DNA of 64,000 bases from Closterium sp. NIES-65 (lineage: Eukaryota > Streptophyta > Zygnematophyceae > Desmidiales > Closteriaceae): positions 4,029,001 through 4,093,000 of the forward strand of contig CANXME010000532.1 in assembly GCA_948144175.1 (NCBI GenBank), read 5' to 3'. Below are positions 20,911-30,539 of the stretch, piece by piece. Below the pieces are notes generated by a model. The model had not been told where the DNA came from, did no database searches, and saw nothing but the letters and a program-made list of their open reading frames with translations. A program made the position numbers and the translations under genes. Position 1 is the stretch's first letter. Every line of letters begins with the position of its first letter.

Positions 20911-21028
20911 CTTTGGGATAAAAGGGCTTGTTTTTGTAGCGGGTCAGTGCGCCCATAACCCCCTAGGCGAACGCGCCTGTAACCCTCTCCAGGATCAATC
21001 GGGCATCCACAGTGCAGATCTACTAACA
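20888..21028 (-). repeat. 5' LTR of the TRIM (141 bp)
   Basis: Direct repeat of 20654-20794 at about 96.5% identity. On the minus strand its end GGGATTCTGACA runs straight into the primer-binding site. Confidence 0.93.
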
Positions 21029-22700
21029 TCGGCTTGTTGTCCGTGTATGTGCATGCGTGTGTGCCTTGAATGGTATGGGGGCATGAAATAATATACATAT
21101 TTCATGCTTATAATAGTGTGTATATGATGTCATGATGTTGAGTGTGTGTGTTGAGTCAATAGTGAGTTATCGCTAGCCGCCTGTTAATGCGGTCATTTGT
21201 GTCTCGCGCGTGGTTTTTTTGTGTCGTGTTTCTCGTGCACGGTTTCTATTTTATCGTGTGTCCAACGTTCGGTGTGTCACCGGTGTGTGCAGCAGACCCA
21301 TCAAGAACTCAAGGATGAGTTTTGTGATGAAGAACCGGAGCCTTGGTTCAAGCTTCAAGTGATTTCGAAGCTCGCCAAAAGGGTACACCTCAAGACAGTG
21401 AAGATATTTACATTACTTTGTGTAGTGTAACATTCCCTTTGGTGTAGGCCCTCGTGAAGGGTAGTTTCGAGACCCTTCTTGGTTGGGGACAGTGTGGCGC
21501 TGTTCCACATCACTTTACCTCGGCTCTTGGGGTTTCTAGGAGCTAGGAGTCATTCCCAACTCGTAACTCTTCGTAGTTCTTCCTTATTGTGTGTTTCTAA
21601 GACTATGTTGCTGCCATAGTGCCGTTCGTTCAAACCGACGCTGTGTCGTCACTACTTGATGAAATTGCCTAATGTAGAAGACGTCAAGACGCTCCAAATC
21701 CAAGTTGAATCAGGTTAGTTGGAGCTGTGACCAGATCGCTATGAACGTTTAAAGCCGCTGTGCAGAAATCCGACTGTGCACTCTATCTTTCGTTTTAGGC
21801 ACATTGAAGCCTATTGTGTGTATAACAGCAAGGGAGCAGGCCGACAAATAGACAAAGCACTACGCCAACAGACAAGAGACTGTGGGTTTCTTCCCCATGG
21901 CCGTCCAGACATATTGCTGCCATGTGCTGAGGTATCTGTCTTTCTGAAATGGCTAGCAGACACAGCAGCTCGGCGACAGTTTAACGCCGACCTTAAGTCA
22001 TTTCAGGCTGCTAGATTCTTGCACCAGTTTAGGCAGGGATAGACTGAATCCCTCGTCCTCACTGCGGCATCTGGCAGTGCTGCAGGGGCTGCAAGATAGT
22101 CAGCGGTGGCTCGGACCAGGGCTGGCACCTGCCCACGGTGGACCACTGGTAGGGTGGAAGCACCAGTAGATCCCGCGCAGATTACGTCACGACGAGGCGA
22201 CTAGCACTTGCCCGTCATTGGGAGGGCAGGGATAGACGGCAGAGCCTCACGAGCTTGGCGATCAACAGGAGGAGGCAGCGGAGAATACAGCCGCGCAGGA
22301 AGAAGAATGGCTTATGGTTGAGACCGATCGGCGGCGAGGCAGCAAGGCAAGGCAGATGCTGCTGAGAGAACGCGCGGCGGAAAAAGGCATTGGAAAAGGC
22401 GCTAGCAATGAAGTAAGAAGAGCGCCGCGAGCGCAAAGGGGAAGAATTGGAAGAGGGAACTGCGGAAGGGGAGGGCGAGGGGGCCTAGCGGCAGGTGTGG
22501 CGAGGGAGAAAGCCATATCTTATACCTGGCGGGAAAGATATGGGAGACCTGAGAGACAGCACTGAGAAGAACCAATGGATGAGTGTGAGAATGACGAGGA
22601 TGAGGAATATACGGAGGAGGAACAAGAAGACTCGGAGGATGTGTCATTGGAAGAGGAAGGAGGAATCCCTGGTGATGCCTCAGATCAAGGAGCAAGAAGG

Positions 22701-22881
22701 TGTGAAAATAGGTAGGTAACGATAGTAGCCATAGCTAGGACTTACCTAGCTAGGCAAGAAGAATTTAGGCAAAAGAGAATTGTACTAGCAAGCAATGGGA
22801 TACAAATATGAAACCCTAAGGGGTTATACTCGCTATAGAGTACCCCACTGCAGGCTAGATAACAAATATGACATTCTGACA
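22701..22881 (-). repeat. 3' LTR of element C (181 bp)
   Basis: TGTGAAAATAGG ... ATTCTGACA. Shares the first 10 bases and the CTATAGAGTACCCCACTGCAG block with element A. Confidence 0.95.
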
Positions 22882-23654
22882 CACCCCCATAGCCAAAGTG
22901 GGGTGTAATCAGTAAAGCAAGCAAAACAGAACAAGCTCAGGGTGGATCACAATGTCACCACACAGTCTGAGCACAAGTTCAAGCAGCAGTAGTATAAAGT
23001 TCACAGTTATAAGCAAAGCTAGAGGTAGTCACAACGGGCAAGTGAGGAGGAGGAGAGAGACTGAGAGGAGAGGAGATAGGAGGCGACGGATGAAGCTGCA
23101 GACACACGGGCAACAGGAGGCAGACTGGCACAGCGGCTACCGGACGAAGCCCCCAGACTACAGGAGTAACTGGCCCCGCGGCTAAAGTAGCGGCAGACGA
23201 GCAACGGACCCACGGGCGGCTGGCACAGCTGGCTACGACTGGGCTACCGGACGAAGTCCCCGGACTACAGGTGCTGCTAGCGACACATCGGCATCCTCCA
23301 TTCAGCTTCCCCAGACTGTCCTACTCCCCTTGGCACACACCCACTGCTACACCGCTAGCTCTCCTGCCCTTCCCCCCCCCTTAGTATCACTCCACCGGCT
23401 CCACCACAATCACCCCCCCCTCAGCGGCAGATGCAGCACAAGGAGACGGAGGAGGAGGAGGAGCAGGGAGTGGTATTGAGGAGGGTCACCCCCATACCCC
23501 TCACCCCCAAACCCTAAAGTAGGAGAATGGGGAGTAGGAGGGGTAGGGCGGTAGTAGAGGGACTGGGAACAGCGGGGAGGGCAGGGAAGGTAGGAAACGG
23601 GCCCACCACGGGCCTGGTAGGGACGCCCGAGCCGCGCGGATGCGGCCCGAGCCG

Positions 23655-23955
23655 CGCGCGGGTCGGGCGTCTCCCGTACGGGCTGCGCGACGGCCTGGCG
23701 CAGCCCGTACGGGCCGCGCGCGGGCCTGGCGCAGCCCGTACGGGCCGCGCGCGAGCCTGGCGCAGCCCGTACGGGCAGCGCGTGGGTCTGGCGCAGCCCG
23801 TACGGGCCGCGCGCTGCCTGTACGGGTCGCACAGAGGCCACGACGGGCGACGGGGGGCGACGCGGAGGTCCCCGTCACCCGTCACAGCGCCTCCCGGGAG
23901 CGGCGCGCGGCGTGACGGGGCAGAAACCCGCCGCGCGCCTCGGGGCGCACGGCGG
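23655..23955. repeat. GC-rich 31-bp array and one hairpin unit inside element C
   Basis: From about 23655 to 23830 a 31-bp unit (CGCAGCCCGTACGGGCCGCG core) is repeated about five times with small changes, as in element A. One 28-nt hairpin unit is at 23928-23955, where element A has three and element B four. Open frames on both strands here (up to 182 codons) are repeat translations. Confidence 0.8.
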
Positions 23956-24030
23956 TAAGGGAAAGTAGTAGTTGCAGCGGAAGGAACGTGGTTAGGCACA
24001 CAGGCCAGGAGCGTACTGCTCTGATCACCA

Positions 24031-24211
24031 TGTGAAAATAGGTAGGTAACGATAGTAGCCATAGCTAGGACTTACCTAGCTAGGCAAGAAGAAGTTAGGC
24101 AAAAGAGAATTGTACTAGCAAGCAATGGGATACAAATATGAAACCCTAAGGGGTTATACTCGCTATAGAGTACCCCACTGCAGGCTAGATAACAAATATG
24201 ACATTCTGACA
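24031..24211 (-). repeat. 5' LTR of element C (181 bp)
   Basis: Identical to 22701-22881 except for one base near the middle. Adjacent to the primer-binding site on its inner side. Confidence 0.95.
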
Positions 24212-24216
24212 GAAGG

Positions 24217-25090
24217 GGGGTAAACAATGCTAATGGCAACGAGGGAGAGTCACGTGGCGTTCAACCCAACCAGGCAGCCAGTAAAGCGAGATTGCCTGCA
24301 GATATTGCCGTTCACTCAGATGCATGACGGCACGTGGAAGAGTGGGAACTGGGGCCATTGTACAGTAGTGCCCAGCCCTTCCTGCTTTGGAAGTTAACCC
24401 CCAAGATCCTGGGAGTCTACACCTACTGTTTGACGATCCCCCTCCATCGCTTGGCAAAGGTTCCTAGTTGCATAGGGGCATGGCATGTCCTACAGTTCCT
24501 ACCGAGGCTGACCCTTCTTGCCGAAACTGAGAACGTTTCGGGAAATCGCTGGGCCGCGGTTGAGAAACAGCTACAGCAATTTCAAGAGGAGGAATGGGAA
24601 CAACTATTTTCATAAGCATGTACGGTTCCCCCAAACTCTCAACCCACCAGACACCAACCAAACCCCGAAGGCATGTGTGCCAGAGTAGAGGGCCTAGTGA
24701 GGAAAGCAAGCTTGGTGAAGGTGTTGACGGCGTTATAGACCACCCTACTCGTGCAGCAATCACCCACGACACTCGCAACGCTTCGCGTCAAACATCCAGA
24801 GGCAGGGGAGGCAACACCAGGATGGGTTACCGGATACACAACCTCGTCACCTATCAACTAGTTTCAAGGAATCTCGCAAAGTGTTGGCTAAGTGTTCGAA
24901 CGGGACCGGTGCTGGACCATCTGGTACGAATGGAGGTCCATCGCTAGTGAATGGAGAAGTCATTACCCTTTGGCTTCAAGCTATCAACACGATGCTGGGC
25001 ACATACCTAAGCGAGCCGCTACGAGACCTGCTGCTACCTTCTAGATTGGTAGCACTAGAAAAGTCAAGAGGAGGGGTCACACCTCGACCC
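24217..25090 (+). pseudogene. N-terminal part of the L2 RT protein
   Basis: Reads IPLHRLAKVPSCIGAWHVL (about 24440), QFLPRLTLLAETENV, WAAVEKQLQQFQEEEWEQL (ends about 24610), then in another frame MCARVEGLVRKASLVKVLTAL (about 24673), TTLATLRVKHPEAGEATPGWV, then GTGAGPSGTNGGPSLVNGE (about 24900) and SEPLRDLLLPSRLVALEKSRGG (to about 25075). The domain is the conserved lead-in found before RT in L1. The RT core itself is missing; the sequence passes into a C-rich repeat tract. Confidence 0.7.
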
Positions 25091-26220
25091 CCGTGGGTCC
25101 CCCTTCCCTACCCCCCGTTGTCGCGACCTAGGCGCGCTCATGCGCATGCACGCTAAGGCCGCTCATGCGCGCCAGAAAGGCCCCCTCGCGGGCCCGTTAG
25201 ATCGCCTCCCCAACCCCTCTTTCCATCACCTCTTGCCCCATTTCGTGTCACCTCCCCGTTGCCAGTTCGCATCGCGTCCCCATTCCCCCCTTTTTCTGTC
25301 GCCTCCCTGTCCCCGTTTCTCATCGCCTTCCCGTCCCCTTTTCCCGTCTCCTCACATCACCTCCCGTTGCCAGCCCGTCACCTCCCGTTGCAAGATCGTC
25401 CCCTCCCCGTCGTCAGCCCGTCCCCTCCCTGTCGCCAGCCCGTCCATATCTCGTCGCCTCCCCCTTCCCTCCCTACAGCTTTCCCGTCGCCTCTCCATCC
25501 TGTACCCGCCGCCCTACCCTGTACCCGCCGCCCCGCCCTGTACCCGCCTCCCCACCCTGTGCCCGCCGTCCTACCCTGTACCCACTGCCCCACCCTTTAC
25601 CCGCCTCCCCACCCTATACTCGCCGCCCCACCCTGTGCCCTCCAAGCCCACCCGCCTACCTGAACCACTCCCCACCGGACTAGACCCCTCTCAACTTCCC
25701 CAGTACCGCACTAAACTGCTTCCAACAGCGCTCAACTGCACTAGACCGCTCTAAACTATAACCGTACCCTTCTTCTCTACCCATGCCCACGCCAACCCCA
25801 CCTGCTACCTACCACCGCAAGAAACCGCTAGAATTAGAACCGCTCAGAACCGCTCTAGACCTCAGAATCGCTCCGCACCTCTTTAGACCCTTCTTAACCA
25901 AACAGTACCACACTGAACCCCTTCTTACCGCTCACAACGGCGCTCAACCACACTTGACCGTACTAGAACGTTACCCATAATTGTACCCGTATTCCCTACC
26001 CTTACTGCCACTCGTACTCGTGCTACCCCACCTAGAAGGCCCTGCGGCCCCCAACTAGAAGGCCCCGTCTCCCTCCGCCCCCTCCGCCTCCCCCCCAACT
26101 AGAAGGCCCTGCCGCCTCCCCTAGGTAGAAGGCCCTGTAACCCGAACCCGCTACCTGCTACCCATACCTGACCCTACTACCCATACCCGAACCTCGTTTC
26201 TAACTTCTTGATTGTCGTAT
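25090..26220. repeat. C-rich low-complexity and minisatellite tract
   Basis: Strand composition is strongly skewed to C/T from 25190. Within it, 25490-25650 is a minisatellite on CCCTGTACCCGCCGCCC-like units of about 16-29 bp, and 26025-26140 holds a short interspersed unit CTAGAAGGCCCTG. In between (25660-25990) are ACCGCTCTAGA-like half repeats. Frames of up to 204 codons translate as Pro/Ser-rich noise with no domain. I see no gene in this 1.1 kb. Confidence 0.7.
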
Positions 26221-26679
26221 ACTAGAGTTCTTAAGCAGCAGGGCCAACCGCAGCGACAGCAGCCGCAGCCCTTCCGGCAATAGGGACCTCAGGGTCCAAG
26301 GCGTGGTGGCTACAGCAGCGGCTCAGCCAGCATTGGGCAAGCCGCCGGTCCCTGGCTTGCCCTAGTGCTGGCACTACCACTCGGCGTCCCGCTACTACCG
26401 TCACCTTAACAATCTCCAATGTGAACGTTTTGGTCCTGACGCTATTACACCGCACTGCCCTTAGCGTCTTTGCCAGGGCACTATTGCACCAGTTGAGTCT
26501 TACCTACATGGTCTAGGACCTTTCTTGACTGCATGAGAAGAGATCTGTGTGTCCTGTCTTAGTGCTTGTACAGTTTCCAGTCCAGGCGCCTCTGAGAGTC
26601 TTACTATGGGAGATGCAGCTACCTCTAGTCTAGTACCAGCCTTGGTTACTGGCTCAGGTGCAACCTCATCGGCTGCACA

Positions 26680-27950
26680 AATTTCCTTCACCCTATACTC
26701 TGAAGTGTCCACTTGTTTCTTTCGCGACTGCACCGACCTCACGCCACTGTACACTCCAGTCACTGTCGCCTTGGCTGATCCCTCTGTGGGACCTGTAGTT
26801 GCCCACAGAACCACCACACTCCCGTGTCCAACAACTCCCTATGGGTTTCTTACAGGTTACTTCACCCCTTCATTTTAGGAACTTGGTGGGTGCCATTCAC
26901 CTCCACGACTTCGGTATACTCACTACTTTTCCTCTGGACGAGCTTGTTGCCTCTTATATAGTCGATGCAACTGGGGCACCTCTGGCCACTTTCCACAGGG
27001 AGCCGGGCTCTGGTCTGTACTCCCGAGTTAAGTCATTTAAGGCTAGGTCAAGTAGCTGCTATGTCGTGCGACTATCGGTCACTCAACCACGCATCGGTCC
27101 TCTGGCACCACCGTCTAGGTCACCCGTCTTTCCAGCATCTCAGTAGGATGGTACGTTGCCGTCTGCTCTTAGGTCTCCCAGCGACGCTCGCCCCGCTTCC
27201 TCACTCGCCTACGCCGCCGTACTCTCCTTGTGTCGAAGGTCGGCAGCGCGCTGCCCCTTACAAGGGGTGGTGCTCATGGCCTTTGTGGACTCCGTCTACA
27301 CTCGGACTGTGGTGATAAATTTGCCTCCACTCACCTGCCAGCATTCAGTGGGGCTCAGGGGATCAACCAGTCCAACACACTACTAGCCTCACCACAGAAG
27401 AACAGTGTGGCCGAGCGGCGCATCGGTCTGGTCATAAAGGTTACACATTCCTCCATGTGCCATGCTAATGCCCCCTATTTTCTATGGCCCCAGGCCGTCC
27501 GCTACGCCGCGCACCAGCTAAACCTGTGGCCCAGTGACGCACGCCCACGGGTGACTTCCTTCGGATAGAGTTGCAAGGTGTAGCAGCTGACTACCGAGTC
27601 TAGGGCTCCCTAGCCCACATTTGCGCCCCTGGCGCGAACAAGTTGTTTGCTCGCACACATCCCTGTGTCTTCCTTGGTTTCCCCCTAGACGCCTCTGGAT
27701 GGGTGTTCAATGACCCACTTACAAACGACTTCTTCAGTTCCCATGACGTCACTTTTGACGAGTCAGTCTGTTACTACAGGAGTTGTCCCCACCAAGGTAT
27801 TTGGCCTTTTCCCCCCCGCTGTTCCTCATCTCGCTTTCCCCCCAAGTCGCCCCGGTAGCCACCCTCCCTCCCACCCCCCCCCCCCCCCCCCCCCCCCCCC
27901 CACACCTTGCGTCCTACCTGGTCAGGTGTGTCGCACGTCACTCCGGAGTC
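26680..27950 (+). pseudogene. Protease and integrase region of family-1 copy 2
   Basis: LYSEVSTCFFRD (about 26690) corresponds to the protease-motif region of copy 1. HHRLGHPSFQHLSRM (about 27110) is GAG-pre-integrase, CVEGRQRAAP (about 27233) the zinc-proximal linker, SPQKNSVAERRIGLVIKVT (about 27390) the Glu-bearing integrase segment, and CVFLGFPLDASGW (about 27665) and SHDVTFDESV (about 27740) the C-terminal region. Ends in a run of 28 C at 27874-27901. Fossil. Confidence 0.8.
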
Positions 27951-27979
27951 GTCTTCCCCTTAGCGTTTAATCCATCTCA

Positions 27980-29220
27980 TGATTGGGGGTGCGGGAGGTG
28001 TAGGTGTGGAGGCTGAGGGTACTGTAGCTGTTGGAGCTGGTGGTCCTAGCTCTGGGGGTGCAGGGGGTGTTGGCGTGGAGGCCCATCCTGTCGAGGACAC
28101 GGCAGCCTCGAGTCGGCGCACTCACCCCACCTCACCTTCTGGCTTCATGTCCGTTTCCCAGTTCCCTCCTCGTTTGCTTCTGCAGTCAATTTCTGCGGAG
28201 CATGAGGGTGGTCTTGCCAGAGGTGCTGGGGGCACTGAGGGTGTCACTGATGGAGGTTCTTGTTCTAGGGGTGCTAACGCCGAAGGAGCAGGCATGCCGG
28301 AGCCTACACCGTGCGCTGTACATCTCCAGACCTGTGAGCAGCGCCTTCTCTGGTTGGAGAGGGAGGTGCAGGAGATGTTTGAGAGGGAACGCCAACAGCA
28401 TTCTCATTCGTGGAGTCTAGAGAGGGAAAAAAGGGGAGCCACTGCCACATCAGCAGGTACAGTTGCAACCACAGCGGGAGAGAGTAGAGGAGGAGTCACG
28501 ACCACAACAGCACATGCACGTGCATCAGCAGCAGGAGAGAGTTGAGAAGGTGTCACGATAGCAGCTGCAGGTGCAGTTATAGCTACAGTAAGAGAGGGTA
28601 GAGCGGGAGTTCTGGCAGCAACAGCAGGTGCAACTTCAGAAGCAGCAGGAGAGGCCAGAGGAGGTGATACACCCGGTGCGACAAGAGCAGCAGCAGGGGC
28701 AGTTGCCGCAGCAGCAGCCGCCAGAGGAGGCGAAGCAGCAACGACTGAGAGACCTGCCTGACTCAGCACTTGCACGCTTTGTTCGTGGTCCCCTTCCGTT
28801 CCCCCCCCCCCCCCAAACATTCCCCTTGACCAGTCCCTTTCCTTGTCTCTGTGGTCTTGTCGTTCTCCTTTTAGTCGAGCAGTGTCCCCAGAGCCTCGTC
28901 GGTCTCGCTACTGTGCCGACAGCTCGTTTCACCTTTTTCTCCGCTCTCGTGTTCCACCTCTTCCACAACCTCCTGAGTCGTCCTTCACTGAGTTTCACGA
29001 CCCTTTGTCCGACTACCTCCGTGCCTCTTGCTCTGTCATCTCCTATGTTCTATCTGCATTTGTCACTCAGCCGACTGCCCCTCCACTTTGTCACTACTGT
29101 CAGTGCCTTTGCCTCTTCTCACCACCTTGACTACGCTGCTCACCTGGTGAGTGGCACTGCTCGTTCTTTGTCCTCTGCGGGTGCCCATGTCTTTCCCTCG
29201 AAGGTCTTCAAGGACAGGTA
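27980..29220 (+). pseudogene. Integrase-RT linker of family-1 copy 2
   Basis: Gly/Ala/Val-rich (GGAGGVGVEAEG, about 27985) then a Glu/Gln-rich segment (WLEREVQEMFERERQQ, about 28350-28400, probably helical). Gln/Glu repeats follow to 28750, then a Pro/Ser-rich part leading to RT at 29220. A 14-bp C run lies at 28801-28814. It corresponds to 4467-5575 of copy 1 but is more diverged. Confidence 0.6.
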
Positions 29221-29517
29221 GTTGAAGCTTGGTTTCTTGGTGGCACTGTTCCCCATCTCTGCACCATGCTGCTCGCCCCTAAGGGGAATTCAGACGCCCT
29301 TAACATCCCAATCCCTCGCACTCACGCCAAGGTGGTCTCGAGACCTTGTGCTTTGTACTAGATAGCAGCGGAGGAGGCAAAGAGGGCATCTTATAGGTCC
29401 ACAAGCACCTACGTCGACGCCGACCCACCACGTGGGACGAACGTCGTCAGTGGCATGTGGCTCTACAAGGTGAAGCGGCTGCCTAGATCACCACCTATAT
29501 TCAAGGCGCATTATGTG
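29220..29517 (+). pseudogene. Start of RT in family-1 copy 2
   Basis: Near 29440-29517 the frame reads VVSGMWLYKVKRLPRSPPIFKAHYV, the usual entry to Copia RT (W-x-x-K-V-K-R ... K-A-R-x-V). It stops at the target duplication of the family-2 solo LTR. The next RT piece (SQHEGVHFFQ) is at 30490-30535. Confidence 0.75.
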
Positions 29518-30487
29518 TGACCATAGGAGTTTTTTGTTGGCATCGTCCTCACTTGGGCGGAGCCGACTACGTCGTTGGGTGTGCGGGGCGTGCAGCCGAC
29601 TTGCAATAGTGGGCGATGGCAACTTGGGCGAGCTGGCCGATAGGTTGGTTGACCTGCACGGGGCCACTGCAGAGCCGTCGACTTTGGAGAGCCGGCGGTC
29701 GACTTCAATCTGGTGGTCTACGAGGGGGGACGACGACTTGGGAGGGCGTCGACTTGGTGTGGTTGGCTAAGAGTGGTACTGGTCGATTAGGAGATGGTCG
29801 ACCAAGGGTGTGGTCGACTTGGTGTAGTCAACCGGTGGTGGTCGTTGACCTGGGTGGTCGACGAGCACAAGGAGAAGGAGCTGGTCGACGTGGGTGCCCG
29901 GTCGACCAGATTACCTGGGCGATGGGGTTCTATGGAAGAAGTGCAAAAATTGCCCAGGTGGATCCTACGAAGTCAACCTCGGAAGTGGTATCCCGAGGTC
30001 GACGTAGCTGATGTGCGCAGTTGATGGCGCGTTCTCGGCCTGGCGTCTCCGCTGTGCACGTGACGGGGCGTGGCACACAAACCAGCCGCACACACGTGCG
30101 AAGCAGGTGCAACGCTGTCATGCGGGTGCAACGTTGTGCAACTGCCTTGCTGCAGCGTTGGCACGCCGTGGACTTGCAACGTTGGCACGGCGCATCTCTG
30201 CGGGGCTGGAGCGGTGCGAGCTTGGCTGCGCTGGAACGCGGTCGACCATGATGCGCTGGAGGTCAACCTGCATGCCTCCTAGCTTGATGTAGTCTCTCTT
30301 GTCAATGTTGTTGAAATCATTCCAAACCATCTTTGTGAGCTTGCGTAGTGGAACTCTTGCCAATTTCTCTTGTGAATGAATTAGCAAGTAGAGTGAGCAA
30401 GTAAGCGACTAAGGAACGAATGCTACAATCACTCCTACCCCGTACCTACCCCATGGTCTAACTCCCGGTAGAGTAGTTATCTCTGCA
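29518..30487 (+). repeat. Solo LTR of family-2 Copia (970 bp)
   Basis: Starts TGACCATAGGAG, ends AGTTATCTCTGCA, with a perfect duplication ATGTG on both sides (29513-29517 and 30488-30492). It aligns with the LTRs of copies b, c and d: the GCTTGGGCGGAGCC-like block near 29560, a GTCGAC-rich middle (29690-29910), and the CTAACTCCCGGTAGAGTAG end. No internal sequence remains, so it records a deletion by LTR recombination. Confidence 0.92.
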
Positions 30488-30539
30488 ATGTGGCAAGCAG
30501 CTTCAGTCAGCACGAGGGAGTACACTTCTTTCAGGCCTT

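Larger units (their letters stand above)
20654..21028 (-). mobile_element. TRIM (SMART-like) LTR element of only 375 bp with a tRNA-like junction
   Basis: Two 141-bp LTRs (20654-20794 and 20888-21028) enclose a 93-bp interior. A perfect 5-bp target duplication TCGGC flanks it (20649-20653 and 21029-21033). On the minus strand the primer-binding site is TGGTATCAGAGC (20876-20887), an exact match to the plant initiator-Met tRNA end, and the purine tract GTGTGGGGGGG (20795-20805) abuts the 3' LTR. LTRs differ at 5 of 141 positions. There is no coding capacity. Unlike Cassandra TRIMs I see no 5S rRNA in the LTR; instead the LTR/interior junction has the three internal arms of a tRNA (next entries). 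Confidence 0.95.
20626..21827 (+). repeat. Solo LTR of family X (about 822 bp), carrying a nested TRIM
   Basis: Begins TGTTGGTGCAACCC, ends TGTGTATAACA, and is flanked by a perfect 5-bp duplication GCAAG (20621-20625 and 21828-21832). Removing the TRIM and one copy of its duplication (380 bp) leaves about 822 bp, almost the same as the inverted copy at 30540-31359 (820 bp). The two are alignable throughout, for example TACATTACTTTGTGTAGTGT. It sits in the C-terminal part of L1. No internal region remains and the superfamily is unknown. Confidence 0.9.
17460..22200 (+). mobile_element. LINE-like non-LTR retroelement L1 (decayed), interrupted by two solo LTRs
   Basis: Discontinuous plus-strand pieces read as one RT protein of an RVT_1-type family: N-terminal part (17460-18122), RT (18132-18390 and 19249-19852), C-terminal part (19853-20620 and 21833-22200). 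The gaps are exactly the solo LTRs at 18391-19248 and 20626-21827. The N-terminal half is homologous by eye to L2 (for example RAEGLAKCGSL against RVEGLVRKASL, and KHPSAGNAT against KHPEAGEAT). There are many stops and frame changes, so it is a pseudogene. I see no AP-endonuclease domain and no poly-A tail, so the insertion mechanism is uncertain. Confidence 0.72.
19853..22200 (+). pseudogene. C-terminal region of L1, split by a solo LTR
   Basis: Downstream of RT the homologous-looking text continues in changing frames. There is a segment with LLHSWFSECQAALP (about 20010), a His-rich patch followed by FRCDTDKHR (about 20380-20410), and IQNKLRDACIRMAQDVGFLMHGETAE then CDVTIMDTL (20420-20575). 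After the solo LTR, 21833-22200 carries GFFPMAVQTYCC (about 21888) and a final Leu-rich part. A Cys/His patch followed by an acidic D-V-T motif might mark a restriction-like endonuclease as in some non-LTR elements. That is only a guess. Confidence 0.5.
22701..24211 (-). mobile_element. Non-autonomous LTR element C (TRIM/LARD-like), very recent
   Basis: Two 181-bp LTRs (22701-22881 and 24031-24211) differ at a single base, and a perfect 5-bp duplication GAAGG flanks the element (22696-22700 and 24212-24216). Minus-strand primer-binding site TGGTGATCAGAGC (24018-24030) and purine tract GGCTATGGGGGTG (22882-22894). It has the same architecture and interior blocks as elements A and B: a 3' unique block, a GC-rich array and one hairpin unit next to the primer-binding site. 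No coding potential for gag or pol. This is the youngest dated insertion in the window. Confidence 0.95.
22201..25090 (+). mobile_element. LINE-like element L2, 5' portion, interrupted by element C
   Basis: A second copy of the L1 family, head to tail with L1. Pieces: 22230-22700, a hydrophilic region with an Arg/Gly-rich then Glu/Asp-rich frame (EEEYTEEEQEDSEDVSL-like, about 22600-22660); and 24217-25090, homologous to the L1 N-terminal part up to LVALEKSRGGVTPRP, i.e. just before the RT domain, where it is truncated. Element C at 22701-24211 sits between them. Stops and frame changes are present (for example after EWEQLFS at 24612). The assignment of 22230-22700 to L2 rests on position and composition only. 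Confidence 0.6.

Noticed and set aside
20820-21098. 92-codon minus-strand frame sharing text with 20589-20816
   Set aside because: The shared text is the TRIM LTR read twice; it is non-coding.
25140-25754. 204-codon Pro/Ser-rich frame
   Set aside because: Simple C/T-rich tract and minisatellite. Composition explains the open frame.
27874-27901. C runs at 27874-27901, 28801-28814 and 47705-47733 as regulatory elements
   Set aside because: Homopolymers inside linker regions of broken Copia elements. Best explained as slippage, and lengths may be sequencing-dependent.
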